This document shows positions 48,931-58,009 of a DNA stretch of 64,000 bases, piece by piece (position 1 is the first letter of the stretch; each line of letters begins with the position of its first letter). Origin of the DNA: Solimonas thermocellulolyticum (lineage in GTDB: Bacteria; Pseudomonadota; Gammaproteobacteria; Nevskiales; Nevskiaceae); assembly GCF_040327995.1 (NCBI RefSeq), contig NZ_JBEPIJ010000015.1:1-64000 (forward strand), read 5' to 3'. Both the position numbers and the translations under genes were made by a program. The notes beneath the pieces are model-generated. The model did no database searches and was not told the origin of the DNA. It saw only the letters and a list, made by a program, of their open reading frames with translations.

Positions 48931-49863
48931 TCAGTGATGTGCCGGTCGCGGCGCCTGCAGCGCCGGGCGCTCGCCGGTCATGCGTCCGAGCCGCGCGTCC
49001 TTGCGTGCCCAGATGCCGTTGACCCAGCTCTGGAAGCGCTGGCGGAATTCGGCGTCGTGCTCGTAGTCGCCGTGCATCAGGTCCTGCGGGATGGCCAGCA
49101 GCTCAGCGTGGATGGCGAGCTGGTCTTGTTCGCCGCAGGCGAAGCTCCACAGCAGCGGCTTGCGCGTCGGCCGGTAGGCGATGGTGACGTCGACGATGCC
49201 GGCGAACTGCTCGCCCATGGCGTTGAGCGTGAAGCTCAGACCCGCGGCCTTGGGCCGCAGCAGATGGCGATACGGCGACTGGCGCTCGATGCGCTTGGTT
49301 TCAGTGAAGCGCGTGCCTTCGAGGAAGTTGATCACCGTGACCGGCTCGGTCTTGTATAGCTCGCAGGCGCGACGCGTGGTCTCCAAGTCTTGGCGGCGCA
49401 GCTCCGGATGGGCTTGCAGGGCCTGTCGGCTGTGCCGGCGCATGAACGGAAAGTCCATCGCCCAACAGGCCAGACCGATCACCGGCACGTACCGCAGCTC
49501 CCACTTGAGGAAGAAGCGCGGAAATGGCGCGCGGGCGTGCAACAGATCGAACAGCACCACGATGTCGGCCCATGACTGGTGGTTGCAGATCACCAGGTAG
49601 TTCTTGTTCGGCTCGAGGCGTGCGCGCAGGTCGATCTCCCAGTGTTCGGCATGCAGCAGCCGGTAGAGCAGCTTGTTGTTGCGCACCCAGTTGGTCGCGA
49701 TCCAGATGCAGTAGCGGGAACAGCCGCGTTGCAGCGGGGGGTGCGGAACGAGCTTGAGCAGGATCGCCGGCAGCAGCAGCACGAAACAGGCGACCATCCA
49801 GCCGACCATGACCACGACGGTGAGAATGCCCGTGATGCTGGGGGGGAAGATCACCGAAAACAT
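48931..49863 (-). CDS. 1-acyl-sn-glycerol-3-phosphate acyltransferase-like protein (YihG type)
   Basis: A 310-residue membrane acyltransferase of the PlsC superfamily. One or two N-terminal membrane helices (about 8-38), then the catalytic NHQSWADIVVL (HX4D), the FLEGTRF acceptor motif and a Pro-containing block. The long form with the WATNW-like IATNWVRNNK segment resembles E. coli YihG, which acylates lysophosphatidic acid. The ATG at 49863 has AGGAGG five bases upstream; a TTG one codon before it is unlikely. It follows hemE by 29 bases on the same strand. Confidence 0.87.
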   Translation of the reverse strand: MFSVIFPPSITGILTVVVMVGWMVACFVLLLPAILLKLVPHPPLQRGCSRYCIWIATNWVRNNKLLYRLLHAEHWEIDLRARLEPNKNYLVICNHQSWADIVVLFDLLHARAPFPRFFLKWELRYVPVIGLACWAMDFPFMRRHSRQALQAHPELRRQDLETTRRACELYKTEPVTVINFLEGTRFTETKRIERQSPYRHLLRPKAAGLSFTLNAMGEQFAGIVDVTIAYRPTRKPLLWSFACGEQDQLAIHAELLAIPQDLMHGDYEHDAEFRQRFQSWVNGIWARKDARLGRMTGERPALQAPRPAHH

Positions 49864-49892
49864 CAATGCCTCCTCGCGGGTTCAGCCACAGC

Positions 49893-50948
49893 TCAAGCGT
49901 GATAGGCGGGACTGAGCGCGCGCACCGCCTCGACCATCGCCGCCGCATGCTCCGGCGGCGTCTGCTGCAGGATACCGTGGCCGAGGTTGAATACGTGCCC
50001 CGGGCCCTTGCCGTAGCTCGCCAGTGCGCGGGCGACCGCGGTTTCGATGCGCGCCGGGTCGGCCAACAGCCAGGCCGGATCGAGATTGCCCTGCAAGGCC
50101 ACACGCTCGCCCACGCGCGCGCGCGCCGCGCCCAGATCGGTGGTCCAGTCGAGGCCAAGCGCATCGCAGCCGGTTTCGGCCATCGCTTCGAGATGCTGAC
50201 CGCCGTTCTTGGTGAACAGGATCACCGGCGTGTCCGGCGTCACGCGCTTGAGGTGCTCGACGATGCGCGCCATCGGTTCGAGCGAGAACCGCAGGTAATC
50301 GGCCGGCGACAGTACGCCGCCCCAGGTGTCGAAGATCATCAGCGCGTCGGCGCCGGCGCGTTGCTGCGCTTCGAGATACAGGCTCACCGCGGCGGCGAGC
50401 TTGGCGAGCAGGCTGTCGAGCGCCTCGGGCGTGTCGTAGGCCATGCGCTTGATCGTGAGAAAGTCGGTGCCGCCGGCGCCTTCGACCATGTAGGTCGCCA
50501 GCGTCCACGGGCTGCCGGAAAAGCCGATCAGTGGCAGGCGCGAACCGAGCGCGCTGCGGATCGTGCGCACCGCGTCCATCACGTAGCGCAGCTCGGTTTC
50601 CGGGTCGGGCACGCCCAGCGCCTCGATCGCGTGCGCGTCGCGCAGCGGATGCTCGAACACCGGGCCCTCGCCTTCGACGAAGTGCAGGCCCAGGCCCATC
50701 GCGTCGGGCACGGTGAGGATGTCGGAGAACAGGATCGCGGCGTCGAGGCCGTAGCGCTCGAGGGGCTGCAGCGTGACCTCACAGCACAGCTCGGGATTGC
50801 GGCACAGGCTCAGGAAGTCGCCGGCCTTGGCGCGCGTGGTCCGGTATTCCGGCAGGTAGCGCCCGGCCTGGCGCATCATCCACACCGGCGTGCGGTCGAC
50901 GGGCTGACGCCGGAGCGCGCGCAAGAATCGGTCGTTTTCAAGGTGCAT
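49893..50948 (-). CDS. hemE: Uroporphyrinogen decarboxylase
   Basis: A 351-residue cytosolic enzyme that removes four carboxyl groups from uroporphyrinogen III to give coproporphyrinogen III in haem synthesis. It carries the N-terminal signature PVWMMRQAGRYLPEYR, the catalytic Asp in ILFSDILTVPDAMGL, the second signature GFSGSPWTLATYMVEG and the C-terminal NLGHGILQQTPPEH. Length is standard. It lies 10 bases after pyrF. Confidence 0.98.
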   Translation of the reverse strand: MHLENDRFLRALRRQPVDRTPVWMMRQAGRYLPEYRTTRAKAGDFLSLCRNPELCCEVTLQPLERYGLDAAILFSDILTVPDAMGLGLHFVEGEGPVFEHPLRDAHAIEALGVPDPETELRYVMDAVRTIRSALGSRLPLIGFSGSPWTLATYMVEGAGGTDFLTIKRMAYDTPEALDSLLAKLAAAVSLYLEAQQRAGADALMIFDTWGGVLSPADYLRFSLEPMARIVEHLKRVTPDTPVILFTKNGGQHLEAMAETGCDALGLDWTTDLGAARARVGERVALQGNLDPAWLLADPARIETAVARALASYGKGPGHVFNLGHGILQQTPPEHAAAMVEAVRALSPAYHA

Positions 50949-50958
50949 GGCGGCAAGC

Positions 50959-51687
50959 TCAACCGGCGGCGCCCAGACGCGCCTGAACCGCTTGCGCGAT
51001 CTCGGCCTGGATCGCGAGCGCCGTCGCGCGCGGATCGGCCGCGTCGCGGATCGGGCGGCCGACGACGAGATAGTCGGCGCCGGCCAGGATCGCGGCGGCG
51101 GGCGTCATGATGCGCTTTTGATCGGCCTCGATCCGGTTCTCCACGGGGCGGATGCCCGGCGTCACACAGATCAGCTCACGCGGCGCCTCGCGGCGCAGGC
51201 GCTCGACTTCGAGGCCCGACGAGACGACCCCGTCGCAGCCCGCCGCAAGCGCGCGGCGTGCGCGCGACAGCACCAAGTCGGCCACGTCGCAGTCGAAGCC
51301 GAGATCGTTCAGATCGCCCTGATCGAGGCTGGTCAGCGCGGTGACCGCGAGCACCTTGAGCGCGCCGGTTTTGGCCCGCGCCGCCGCTTCCATGATCGAC
51401 TGGTTGCCATGGACGGTGCACAAGTCCGCGCCGCGCTCGGCGAGGTTCTTCACGGCGCGCGCGACCGTCTCCGGGATGTCGAAGAACTTCAGGTCGACGA
51501 AGACTTTCTTGCGCTCGGCCTTGAGCCAGTCCAACAGCTCGAAAAAGCCGCTCGCCATCGAAAGCTCCAGCCCGATCTTGTAGAAACGCACCGCATCGCC
51601 GAGCGTGTGTACCTGCGCGCGCGCGGCGTCGGCGGTGGGGACGTCGAGGGCGACGATGAGCCGTTCTTGGTCGGGGATCGTGTTCAA
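50959..51687 (-). CDS. pyrF: Orotidine 5'-phosphate decarboxylase
   Basis: A 242-residue enzyme for the last step of UMP synthesis. Motifs: LIVALDVPTADAA at the N-terminus, FYKIGLEL, the catalytic block VFVDLKFFDIPETV (Lys-Asp pair), VTALTSLD and ICVTPGIRP, GADYLVVGRPI. I start it at TTG 51687, because homology begins right there and no ATG is in frame; no clear ribosome site is seen. The start is four bases after the end of the broken ccdB frame, so its translation may depend on reading through that module. Confidence 0.93.
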   Translation of the reverse strand: MNTIPDQERLIVALDVPTADAARAQVHTLGDAVRFYKIGLELSMASGFFELLDWLKAERKKVFVDLKFFDIPETVARAVKNLAERGADLCTVHGNQSIMEAAARAKTGALKVLAVTALTSLDQGDLNDLGFDCDVADLVLSRARRALAAGCDGVVSSGLEVERLRREAPRELICVTPGIRPVENRIEADQKRIMTPAAAILAGADYLVVGRPIRDAADPRATALAIQAEIAQAVQARLGAAG

Positions 51688-51691
51688 GCGT

Positions 51692-52002
51692 TCAGTATCC
51701 GGTGAACAGAAAGTCGATAGCAGCGAGTATTTCGTCGCGCCGATCGGACAAGTCGGCAACCACCTCGGTCAGTTCGCGCTCATCGAGCGCGCCGAGGTCT
51801 GAGAAAGACGCAACGACTTCCACACCGTCGATGCTCAACTCGATATTCAACCGCGAGTACAGCTTCTCGTAGCCGCTCCTGCGCGCCAGCGGTACGACGA
51901 CGCGCGAAGCCGTCGTCACCAGGTTTTTGACTGCACGTCGAGCAGGAACGGGACTTCGCCGCGACTGGGCCGCCGATTGCGATAGACCTTGTACTGGGCC
52001 AT
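51692..52002 (-). pseudogene. ccdB: CcdB-family toxin, frameshifted
   Basis: The ATG at 52002 opens a CcdB-like start (MAQYKVYRNR, then VPFLLDVQS) which runs into TGA after about 30 codons. The rest of CcdB (TTASRVVVPLARRSGYEKL through AAIDFLFTGY) continues in the -1 frame to 51692. The switch falls in a run of five A on the coding strand (51924-51928); a sixth A would restore a 103-residue CcdB, the normal length. CcdB poisons DNA gyrase. It may be truly inactive, a homopolymer sequencing error, or rescued by slippage. It sits 5 bases after ccdA. Confidence 0.8.
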
Positions 52003-52007
52003 TCGCG

Positions 52008-52241
52008 TCAGAACGCGAGCAGGTCCTTGTTCAGCATGCCGTCGCGCTCGATGCGGCGCCGGTGGTACTCGATGGCCTCGCGGTTCTCCTCCTGCCAGCG
52101 CCTCGCTGCCTCTTCGCGTTGCCGTTGCAGCAGGGTTTCTTCGAGAACCTGCGATGGATTCGGCTTGGCCTTGCGTGCGTACTGCACCAGGTCAGCCCGT
52201 ACGGTCAGGTTCAGTCGCTGCTTCGTCGTCGAGGCCGTCAT
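52008..52241 (-). CDS. ccdA: CcdA-family antitoxin
   Basis: A 77-residue antitoxin. The N-terminal ribbon-helix-helix (QRLNLTVRADLVQYARK) binds DNA and the C-terminal part (EENREAIEYHRRRIERDG, then LLAF) would wrap the CcdB toxin. The ATG at 52241 has GGAG six bases before it; the frame is open 14 codons upstream but those repeat MRM-type residues are not family-like. It lies between hrpA and the broken ccdB, 42 bases after hrpA. Such chromosomal copies are often acquired horizontally. Confidence 0.88.
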   Translation of the reverse strand: MTASTTKQRLNLTVRADLVQYARKAKPNPSQVLEETLLQRQREEAARRWQEENREAIEYHRRRIERDGMLNKDLLAF

Positions 52242-52283
52242 GCCGTGCTCCGTGCGCATGCTCATGCGCATGGTAAGGCGCAT

Positions 52284-55200
52284 TCAGAACTGGCGCAAAG
52301 CTTCGTCGAGCTTCGCCGCCGTCGGTGCGCCCTGCGCCCGCAATTCCTGCGCGAACAAGGCGATACGCCATTCCTCCAGCACCCAGCGTGCCGGATGCAA
52401 GGGCGCGGGCAAGCGGGCCGCGAGCGGTGCGAGCTGGCGGGTCAGCTCCTCGTCGCGGCCTGGCTTGTTGGGCAGGCGTTCCAGGCGCACGTCGATCGCG
52501 CGCAGGTACAGCGCGATGCGCGGCCACTGCGCATCCGGAATCGCGGCGACGAAGCCGGGCGCGAACAGGCTGTCGAGCTGGCCGCGCAGATCGGCGAGCG
52601 AGGCCGGCCAGCGTTCGCCGAGTGCGCGCAGGCGCGCGCGCAGCTCGCGCGCCTTGTTCAGCCAGTTCTGCACATCGTCGAGCCGCCGCTGCGCATCGAT
52701 CGAGAACGCGCCGCGGCCTTCGAGCGCCGTGATGAAGGCCGCACGCGAGCGCGGCACGTCCGCGCGCAGCAGCACGGCATCGGCGCTGCGCTCGGCGAGC
52801 GCCCGGGTGATCGCATCGAGGTCGAGCGAAAAGGCCGGCGCGAGCAGGCCGAGCGTGCTGCGCACGCGCTTGCCGAGATCGCGCACGCGATCGGCCATGC
52901 GCAGCAAAAGCAGCGCGCGCACGCCCAGGCGGTGCGCCGTCGCGGCCGCATCGGCGGATTCGAACAGCCGCAGGGCTATGCCTGCGCCGTCCGCCGCAAG
53001 GCCCGGCCAGGCGCGTGCGCCGGAGGCGAGTTGCACATGCTCGGGCAGGTCTTCGAAATCCCAGTCGCTGATGTCGCGACGGCGCCAGCGTGCCAGCGCC
53101 GGATCGGCTTCGGCGGCGCGGTTGAGCGCGTTGCGCGCGGCATCGCGATGACGGTGCTGCAGGCCGTGGAGCGAGTCGGCGCTGCCGAGGATCGCGCCCT
53201 TGGCGTCTTCGAGCTGGAAGCGCGGACGCAGATGCGGATCCAGCCGCTCGGGGTCGAAATCCTCAGGCGCGACGGCGACGCCGGTCATCGCCGTCAGTGC
53301 CGTACACAAGCGCGCGAGCAGATCGCCGCCGTGCGGTTCGAGCCGCGCCGCGGCCGCGCGCGCGAACTCGGCGGCCGGCGTGAACGCGCGGCGCTGACGG
53401 TTCGGCAGCGTGCGGATCAGTCCTTCGATCTTCGCCGCGATGAGGCCCGGCACCAGCCAGTCGAAGTCCTCGGCGCGCAGTGCGTGCAGCTGCGCCAGCG
53501 GGATGTGGAAGGTGACGCCGTCGTGCTCGGCGCCCGGATCGTGGTGGTAGGACAGCGCGATGCGTACGCCGTGCACGTCGAGGTGATCGGGGAACTGGTC
53601 CTCGATGTCGGTCGACGCCCCGGGTCGCAGCGCGTCGGCCTCCTGCATCGTCAACCGCGCGGTCCAGGACGGCTCACGCAACAGCCTCTTGAGTGCGGCC
53701 GTTGTACAGATCTCGGCAGGCAGGCGCGCGTCGTAGAAGGCGAACAGTTGCGCTTCGTCGGCGAGCAGATCGGGGCGGCGCAGCCGCGCCTCCTTGTCGC
53801 GGATCGCGTCGATGAGGCGCAGGTTGTGTTCGAGGAAAACCGGCTTGCGCGCCATGCGGCCGCCGACCAGCGCCTCGCGGATGAAGATCGCGCGTGCCTC
53901 GGCGGGATGCGTGGAGCCATAGTGGCAGGGCCGCGTCATCAGCGGCAGGCCGAGCAGCGTCAGATGCTCGAGCGCGGACACCTCGCCGCGCTCGACGTTC
54001 CAGGCCGGGTGCAGCAGGCGGCGCTGGATCAGATGGCTGCCGACTCGCGCGAGCCAATCGGGCTCGATCGCGGCATTGGTGCGCGCGTACAGCCGCGAGG
54101 TCTGCGCGAGCTGCGCGCTCATGATCCACGGCGGGGACTTTTTCGCCAGCGCCGAACCCGGGTGCACGACGAAGCGCCGGCCCTTGGGCCCCTGGTACTC
54201 GCCGGTCTCCGGCACTTTCTGGCCGATGTGATCGATCAGGCCGGCGAGCAAGGCCTGGTGGATAGGCGCGTACTGGGCATCGAGCGATTCGACGGTCCAC
54301 GGCGGTTGCGCCGCCTCGGCCGATACGCCGAGCAGCTCGACGATCTGCCGGTGCACCGCCTCCCACTCCTCCATGCGCAGAAAGGACAGGTAGTGCTCGC
54401 GGCACAGCTTGCGCAACTGCCGGTTCGAGTGCGCGGCACTCCATTCGCGCCAGCGCTGCCACAGCAGCAGCAAGGACAAAAAGTCCGAACGCGGGTGTCG
54501 CCACTGCGCGTGCTTTTGTCGTGCCGCATCCTGCGCGTCCGCCGGTACCTCATGCGGATCCTGCACCGACAGTGCCGCGGCCAGAACGAGGATCGCGGCA
54601 CGCGCGACGCCGTCGCGTCCGGCCAGCGCGATGCGGGCGATGCGCGGATCCAGCGGCAAGCGCGCGATCTCACGGCCCAGCGCGGTCAGGCGGCCGCCTT
54701 CGTCGAAGGCGCCGAGGATCTTGAGCACGCGCTGCGCCTCCGCCACGTGCCGGCCCTCGGGCGCATCGACCCACGGAAACTCATCGATCCGCCCCAGGCC
54801 GAGCGCGGCCATCTGCAGCATCACGCCGGCGAGATTGGCGCGCTTGATCTCCGGATCGGTGAACGGCGGCCGCGCCGCGAAATCGTCCTGCGCGTAAAGC
54901 CGCACGCAGATGCCGGGACCGAGCCGTCCGCAGCGGCCGGCGCGCTGGTTGGCGGCGGCCTGCGAAATCGGCTCGATATGCAGCTGCTGCACGCCGGTGC
55001 GCGGCGCGTAACGGCTGATGCGCGCGGTTCCGCTGTCGATCACATAGCGAATGCCCGGTACCGTGAGCGAGGTCTCGGCGACGTTGGTCGCGAGCACGAT
55101 GCGCGGCCTTTGGCCGCGGGTGAAGACCTTGTCCTGCGCACTCGCGGCCAGGCGCGAGTACAGCGGCAGGATCTCGGCGTGCGCAAATCGCGCAGAGAGC

Positions 55201-56093
55201 ACACGCGCGGTGTCGTGGATCTCGCGCTCGCCGGGCAAGAACGCGAGGATGTCGCCCGCGGCCGTCCCACGCCACAAGGATTCCGCGGCATCGGCGATCG
55301 CAGCTTCGAGATCGCCGTCGTCGCCGATCGGCTGGTAGCGGACGTCCACCGGATGGGTGCGGCCGCCGATGCGCAGGATCGGCGCATCGTCGAAATGCCG
55401 CGACAGGCGCTCGGGATCGAGCGTTGCCGAGGTGACGATCACTTTCAGATCGGGCCGCTGCGGCAGGATGCGCTTGAGCCAGCCAAGCAGAAAGTCGATG
55501 TTGAGGCTGCGCTCGTGTGCCTCGTCGATGATGATGGTGTCGTAGGCGTCGAGCGCGTGATCGCGCGTCAGCTCGGCGAGCAGGATGCCGTCGGTCATCA
55601 GCTTGATCAGCGACTGCGCCGACACGCGCCGGTCGAAGCGCGTCTCGTAGCCGACCAGATCGCCGAGCGGGGAACCGAGTTCCGCAGCGATGCGCTGGGC
55701 GACGCTGCGTGCGGCGAGGCGCCGCGGCTGGGTGTGGCCGATCAGGCCGCGCATGCCGCGCCCGAGTTCGAGGCACAGCTTCGGCAACTGCGTGGTCTTG
55801 CCCGATCCGGTCTCGCCACAGACGACGACGACCGGATGCGCGCGGATCGCATCGAGCAGTTCCTCGCGCGCCTGCGAGACCGGCAGTTCGGCCGGATAGT
55901 CGATGCGCGCGGGCCGCAGGCGCTGGCGGTTGTCGGCGCGCAGCAGCGCCTGTTCGAGATCGCGCGCAAAGCGTGCGCCGTCCAAGCGCGGCGGCCGTGC
56001 GCGCGCGAGCTGCGCAGCCAGACGCGCGACATCACGCTGCAGCAGCCTGTCCTTCGCTGCCGCGAGCTGTCCGCGCAGCGCCTCGAGATCCAT
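52284..56093 (-). CDS. hrpA: ATP-dependent RNA helicase HrpA
   Basis: A 1269-residue DEAH-box helicase, near the ~1300 of E. coli HrpA, which rescues stalled and collided ribosomes. Walker A is GETGSGKTTQ (about residue 93), Walker B DEAHERS, motif III VTSATLD, and motifs V-VI NVAETSLTVPGI and QRAGRCGRLGPG. Helicase-associated HA2 and OB-fold domains follow, then the long C-terminal DUF3418 region special to HrpA. I start at 56093 since the frame upstream overlaps yceH and is not conserved. It lies 13 bases after yceH. Confidence 0.95.
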   Translation of the reverse strand: MDLEALRGQLAAAKDRLLQRDVARLAAQLARARPPRLDGARFARDLEQALLRADNRQRLRPARIDYPAELPVSQAREELLDAIRAHPVVVVCGETGSGKTTQLPKLCLELGRGMRGLIGHTQPRRLAARSVAQRIAAELGSPLGDLVGYETRFDRRVSAQSLIKLMTDGILLAELTRDHALDAYDTIIIDEAHERSLNIDFLLGWLKRILPQRPDLKVIVTSATLDPERLSRHFDDAPILRIGGRTHPVDVRYQPIGDDGDLEAAIADAAESLWRGTAAGDILAFLPGEREIHDTARVLSARFAHAEILPLYSRLAASAQDKVFTRGQRPRIVLATNVAETSLTVPGIRYVIDSGTARISRYAPRTGVQQLHIEPISQAAANQRAGRCGRLGPGICVRLYAQDDFAARPPFTDPEIKRANLAGVMLQMAALGLGRIDEFPWVDAPEGRHVAEAQRVLKILGAFDEGGRLTALGREIARLPLDPRIARIALAGRDGVARAAILVLAAALSVQDPHEVPADAQDAARQKHAQWRHPRSDFLSLLLLWQRWREWSAAHSNRQLRKLCREHYLSFLRMEEWEAVHRQIVELLGVSAEAAQPPWTVESLDAQYAPIHQALLAGLIDHIGQKVPETGEYQGPKGRRFVVHPGSALAKKSPPWIMSAQLAQTSRLYARTNAAIEPDWLARVGSHLIQRRLLHPAWNVERGEVSALEHLTLLGLPLMTRPCHYGSTHPAEARAIFIREALVGGRMARKPVFLEHNLRLIDAIRDKEARLRRPDLLADEAQLFAFYDARLPAEICTTAALKRLLREPSWTARLTMQEADALRPGASTDIEDQFPDHLDVHGVRIALSYHHDPGAEHDGVTFHIPLAQLHALRAEDFDWLVPGLIAAKIEGLIRTLPNRQRRAFTPAAEFARAAAARLEPHGGDLLARLCTALTAMTGVAVAPEDFDPERLDPHLRPRFQLEDAKGAILGSADSLHGLQHRHRDAARNALNRAAEADPALARWRRRDISDWDFEDLPEHVQLASGARAWPGLAADGAGIALRLFESADAAATAHRLGVRALLLLRMADRVRDLGKRVRSTLGLLAPAFSLDLDAITRALAERSADAVLLRADVPRSRAAFITALEGRGAFSIDAQRRLDDVQNWLNKARELRARLRALGERWPASLADLRGQLDSLFAPGFVAAIPDAQWPRIALYLRAIDVRLERLPNKPGRDEELTRQLAPLAARLPAPLHPARWVLEEWRIALFAQELRAQGAPTAAKLDEALRQF

Positions 56094-56106
56094 CAGCGGG
56101 AGCGGG

Positions 56107-56772
56107 TCAGTCGGCGCCGCTGGCCGGCGCGACGCCCGGCTGCCCGATACCAAGCCGTGCTTCGAGTTCCGCCATGCGTGCTTCGAGCGCAGCGACGCGC
56201 TCGCGCAGCGCGACGATTTCGTCGTTCGCGGCCGCGGCGCTGCGGGGACTGATCGGCGCCGCCGCATCGGCGGTGGGCGCGCCGCATAAAAGGTGCGCCC
56301 AGCGCGTCGCCGACTGCCCGGGGGCGCGGGCGAGCTCGGTCACCAGCGGCTGCGCGCGGTCGGCGAGATCGGCGAGCGCACGACGCACGCCGTCGAGGTC
56401 TCTGGGGCCGTTGAGCGCCTCGGCATGCGCGCGCAGCTCGGCCAGCGTCTGCGCACCGCGCAGCATCAGTGCGACCAGCACCGCCTGCGTCTCGGGCTTG
56501 AGCAGCATCTGGTGTTGGAACTGATGGCGCCACTTCTGCGCGCGTGCTGAGGCGTTGTCGCGCATGACGAGCCGGCGCGCTTCGAGACTGTGCAGCGCGT
56601 GGCCGACCTCGCCCTCGGTCAGGTTCATCACCGGATGGCGAGAGGTCTTCTGGTTGGCCGCGAGCATGATGGCGTTGACCGTCATCGGGTAGTACTGCGG
56701 CGTCATGATCGATTTTTCCACCAGCACGGCGACGACGCGTGCCTCGGAGATCGACAGCGAAAGCTCGGACAT
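56107..56772 (-). CDS. yceH: YceH family protein (DUF480)
   Basis: A 221-residue protein made of two winged-helix domains (about residues 1-85 and 90-170), with the family phrases ARVVAVLVEKSIMTPQYYPM, NQKTSRHPVMNL and QFQHQML. The C-terminal segment is a coiled coil (about 185-210, ALRERVAALEARMAELEARL). Its role is poorly known. Adjacent hrpA begins 13 bases later. Confidence 0.93.
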   Translation of the reverse strand: MSELSLSISEARVVAVLVEKSIMTPQYYPMTVNAIMLAANQKTSRHPVMNLTEGEVGHALHSLEARRLVMRDNASARAQKWRHQFQHQMLLKPETQAVLVALMLRGAQTLAELRAHAEALNGPRDLDGVRRALADLADRAQPLVTELARAPGQSATRWAHLLCGAPTADAAAPISPRSAAAANDEIVALRERVAALEARMAELEARLGIGQPGVAPASGAD

Positions 56773-56797
56773 GGATAGCGCAAGCCAGAACGGGGCG

Positions 56798-58006
56798 CTA
56801 ACGATACAGATAGTCGCGCGTCAGCGGCAGGCGGTCGTTGCGATGCGCGAGTTGGGCCTGGAAGACGACGAGATCGCCGTGGATGAAACTCGCCTCCGAC
56901 GCGAGCAGGTAGAAGTCCCACATGCGGCGGAAGCGAGCGTCGAGCGTCGGCGGCAGCTCGGCGCGCTCAAAACGGCGCTGCCACTCGGCGAGCGTGCGCG
57001 CGTAGTGGCGGCGCCAGACTTCGAGGTCGCACAGCACCAGGCCGCTGGATTCGATCGCCGGCAGGATTTCCGAGGCCGCGGGAATGTAGCCGCCGGGGAA
57101 AATGTACTTGCGGATCCATGGATTGCCCACGCCCGGCGGAGAGCTGCGGCCGATGGTGTGCAGCAGCGCGCTGCCGTCCGGTTTGAGCAGGGTTGCCAGC
57201 TTCGCGAAGAACGTCCGGTACTGCGGTCGGCCCACGTGCTCGAACATGCCGACGCTGACGATGGCGTCGTAGCGGCCCTGGGTCTGCCGGTAGTCCTCTA
57301 GGCGGAACTCGACGCGATCGGCGAGGCCGCGCGCACGCGCGCGTTCACGGGCGAGGTCGAGCTGCGCCTGCGAGAGCGTGATGCCGGTGACGCGGGCGCC
57401 GTGATGCGCGGCAAGGTAGAGCGCGAGACTGCCCCAGCCGCAGCCGATGTCGAGCACCGCACTGTCGGGCGAAAAGTCGAGCTTGCGCGCGATCAGCGCG
57501 CACTTTTCCTGCTGCGCCTGTTCGAGGCTCATCTCGGCGCGTGCGAAGTAGGCGCAGGAGTAGTGCAGATCGGCGTCGAGGAACTGCCGGTACAGGGCAT
57601 CGTCGAGATCGTAGTGGTGCGCGACGTTGCGGCGCGCGCGCAGCGGTGTGTTGAATTCCTCGATGCGCGCGCGCAGATGCCGCCAGCGCGAACCGCGGCG
57701 GCGCGCTTCGAGCCATGCCCAAAGGCGCGTGGCGACGGCGAGCACCTCGCGCAGCGTGCAGCCCTCGGGCGTCCACTCGCCGTCCATCCAGGCTTCGCCG
57801 AAGCGCAGCGCGGGGTTCCACAGCATGCGCCGCAGCACGCCGGCGTCGCGCAGCCGCAGTCGCACGCGCGGCACGCCCCGGCCGAGGGTCCACACGCGTC
57901 CGTCCGTGGTCGCGAACTCGATGCACCCCTGCTCGAATCCGCGACCGAGGTGATCGAGGAGGGCTTGCACGCGCCCTGTTTTACGACGGCGCGTGTGCGC
58001 GGACAA
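56798..58006 (-). CDS. Cyclopropane-fatty-acyl-phospholipid synthase family protein
   Basis: A 402-residue SAM-dependent methyltransferase. The N-terminal lipid-binding part precedes VAHHYDLDDALYRQFLD, HYSCAYF, the SAM site VLDIGCGWGSLALYLA and the G-ITLSQAQ segment, all marks of CFA synthases (Mycolic_acid_cyclopropane family). It would add a methylene bridge, or a methyl group, to membrane lipid double bonds. The start is doubtful: TTG at 58006 lies three bases after the stop of the upstream dehydrogenase gene and suggests coupling; GTG at 57970 is an alternative. Confidence 0.9.
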   Translation of the reverse strand: MSAHTRRRKTGRVQALLDHLGRGFEQGCIEFATTDGRVWTLGRGVPRVRLRLRDAGVLRRMLWNPALRFGEAWMDGEWTPEGCTLREVLAVATRLWAWLEARRRGSRWRHLRARIEEFNTPLRARRNVAHHYDLDDALYRQFLDADLHYSCAYFARAEMSLEQAQQEKCALIARKLDFSPDSAVLDIGCGWGSLALYLAAHHGARVTGITLSQAQLDLARERARARGLADRVEFRLEDYRQTQGRYDAIVSVGMFEHVGRPQYRTFFAKLATLLKPDGSALLHTIGRSSPPGVGNPWIRKYIFPGGYIPAASEILPAIESSGLVLCDLEVWRRHYARTLAEWQRRFERAELPPTLDARFRRMWDFYLLASEASFIHGDLVVFQAQLAHRNDRLPLTRDYLYR

Positions 58007-58009
58007 GTC

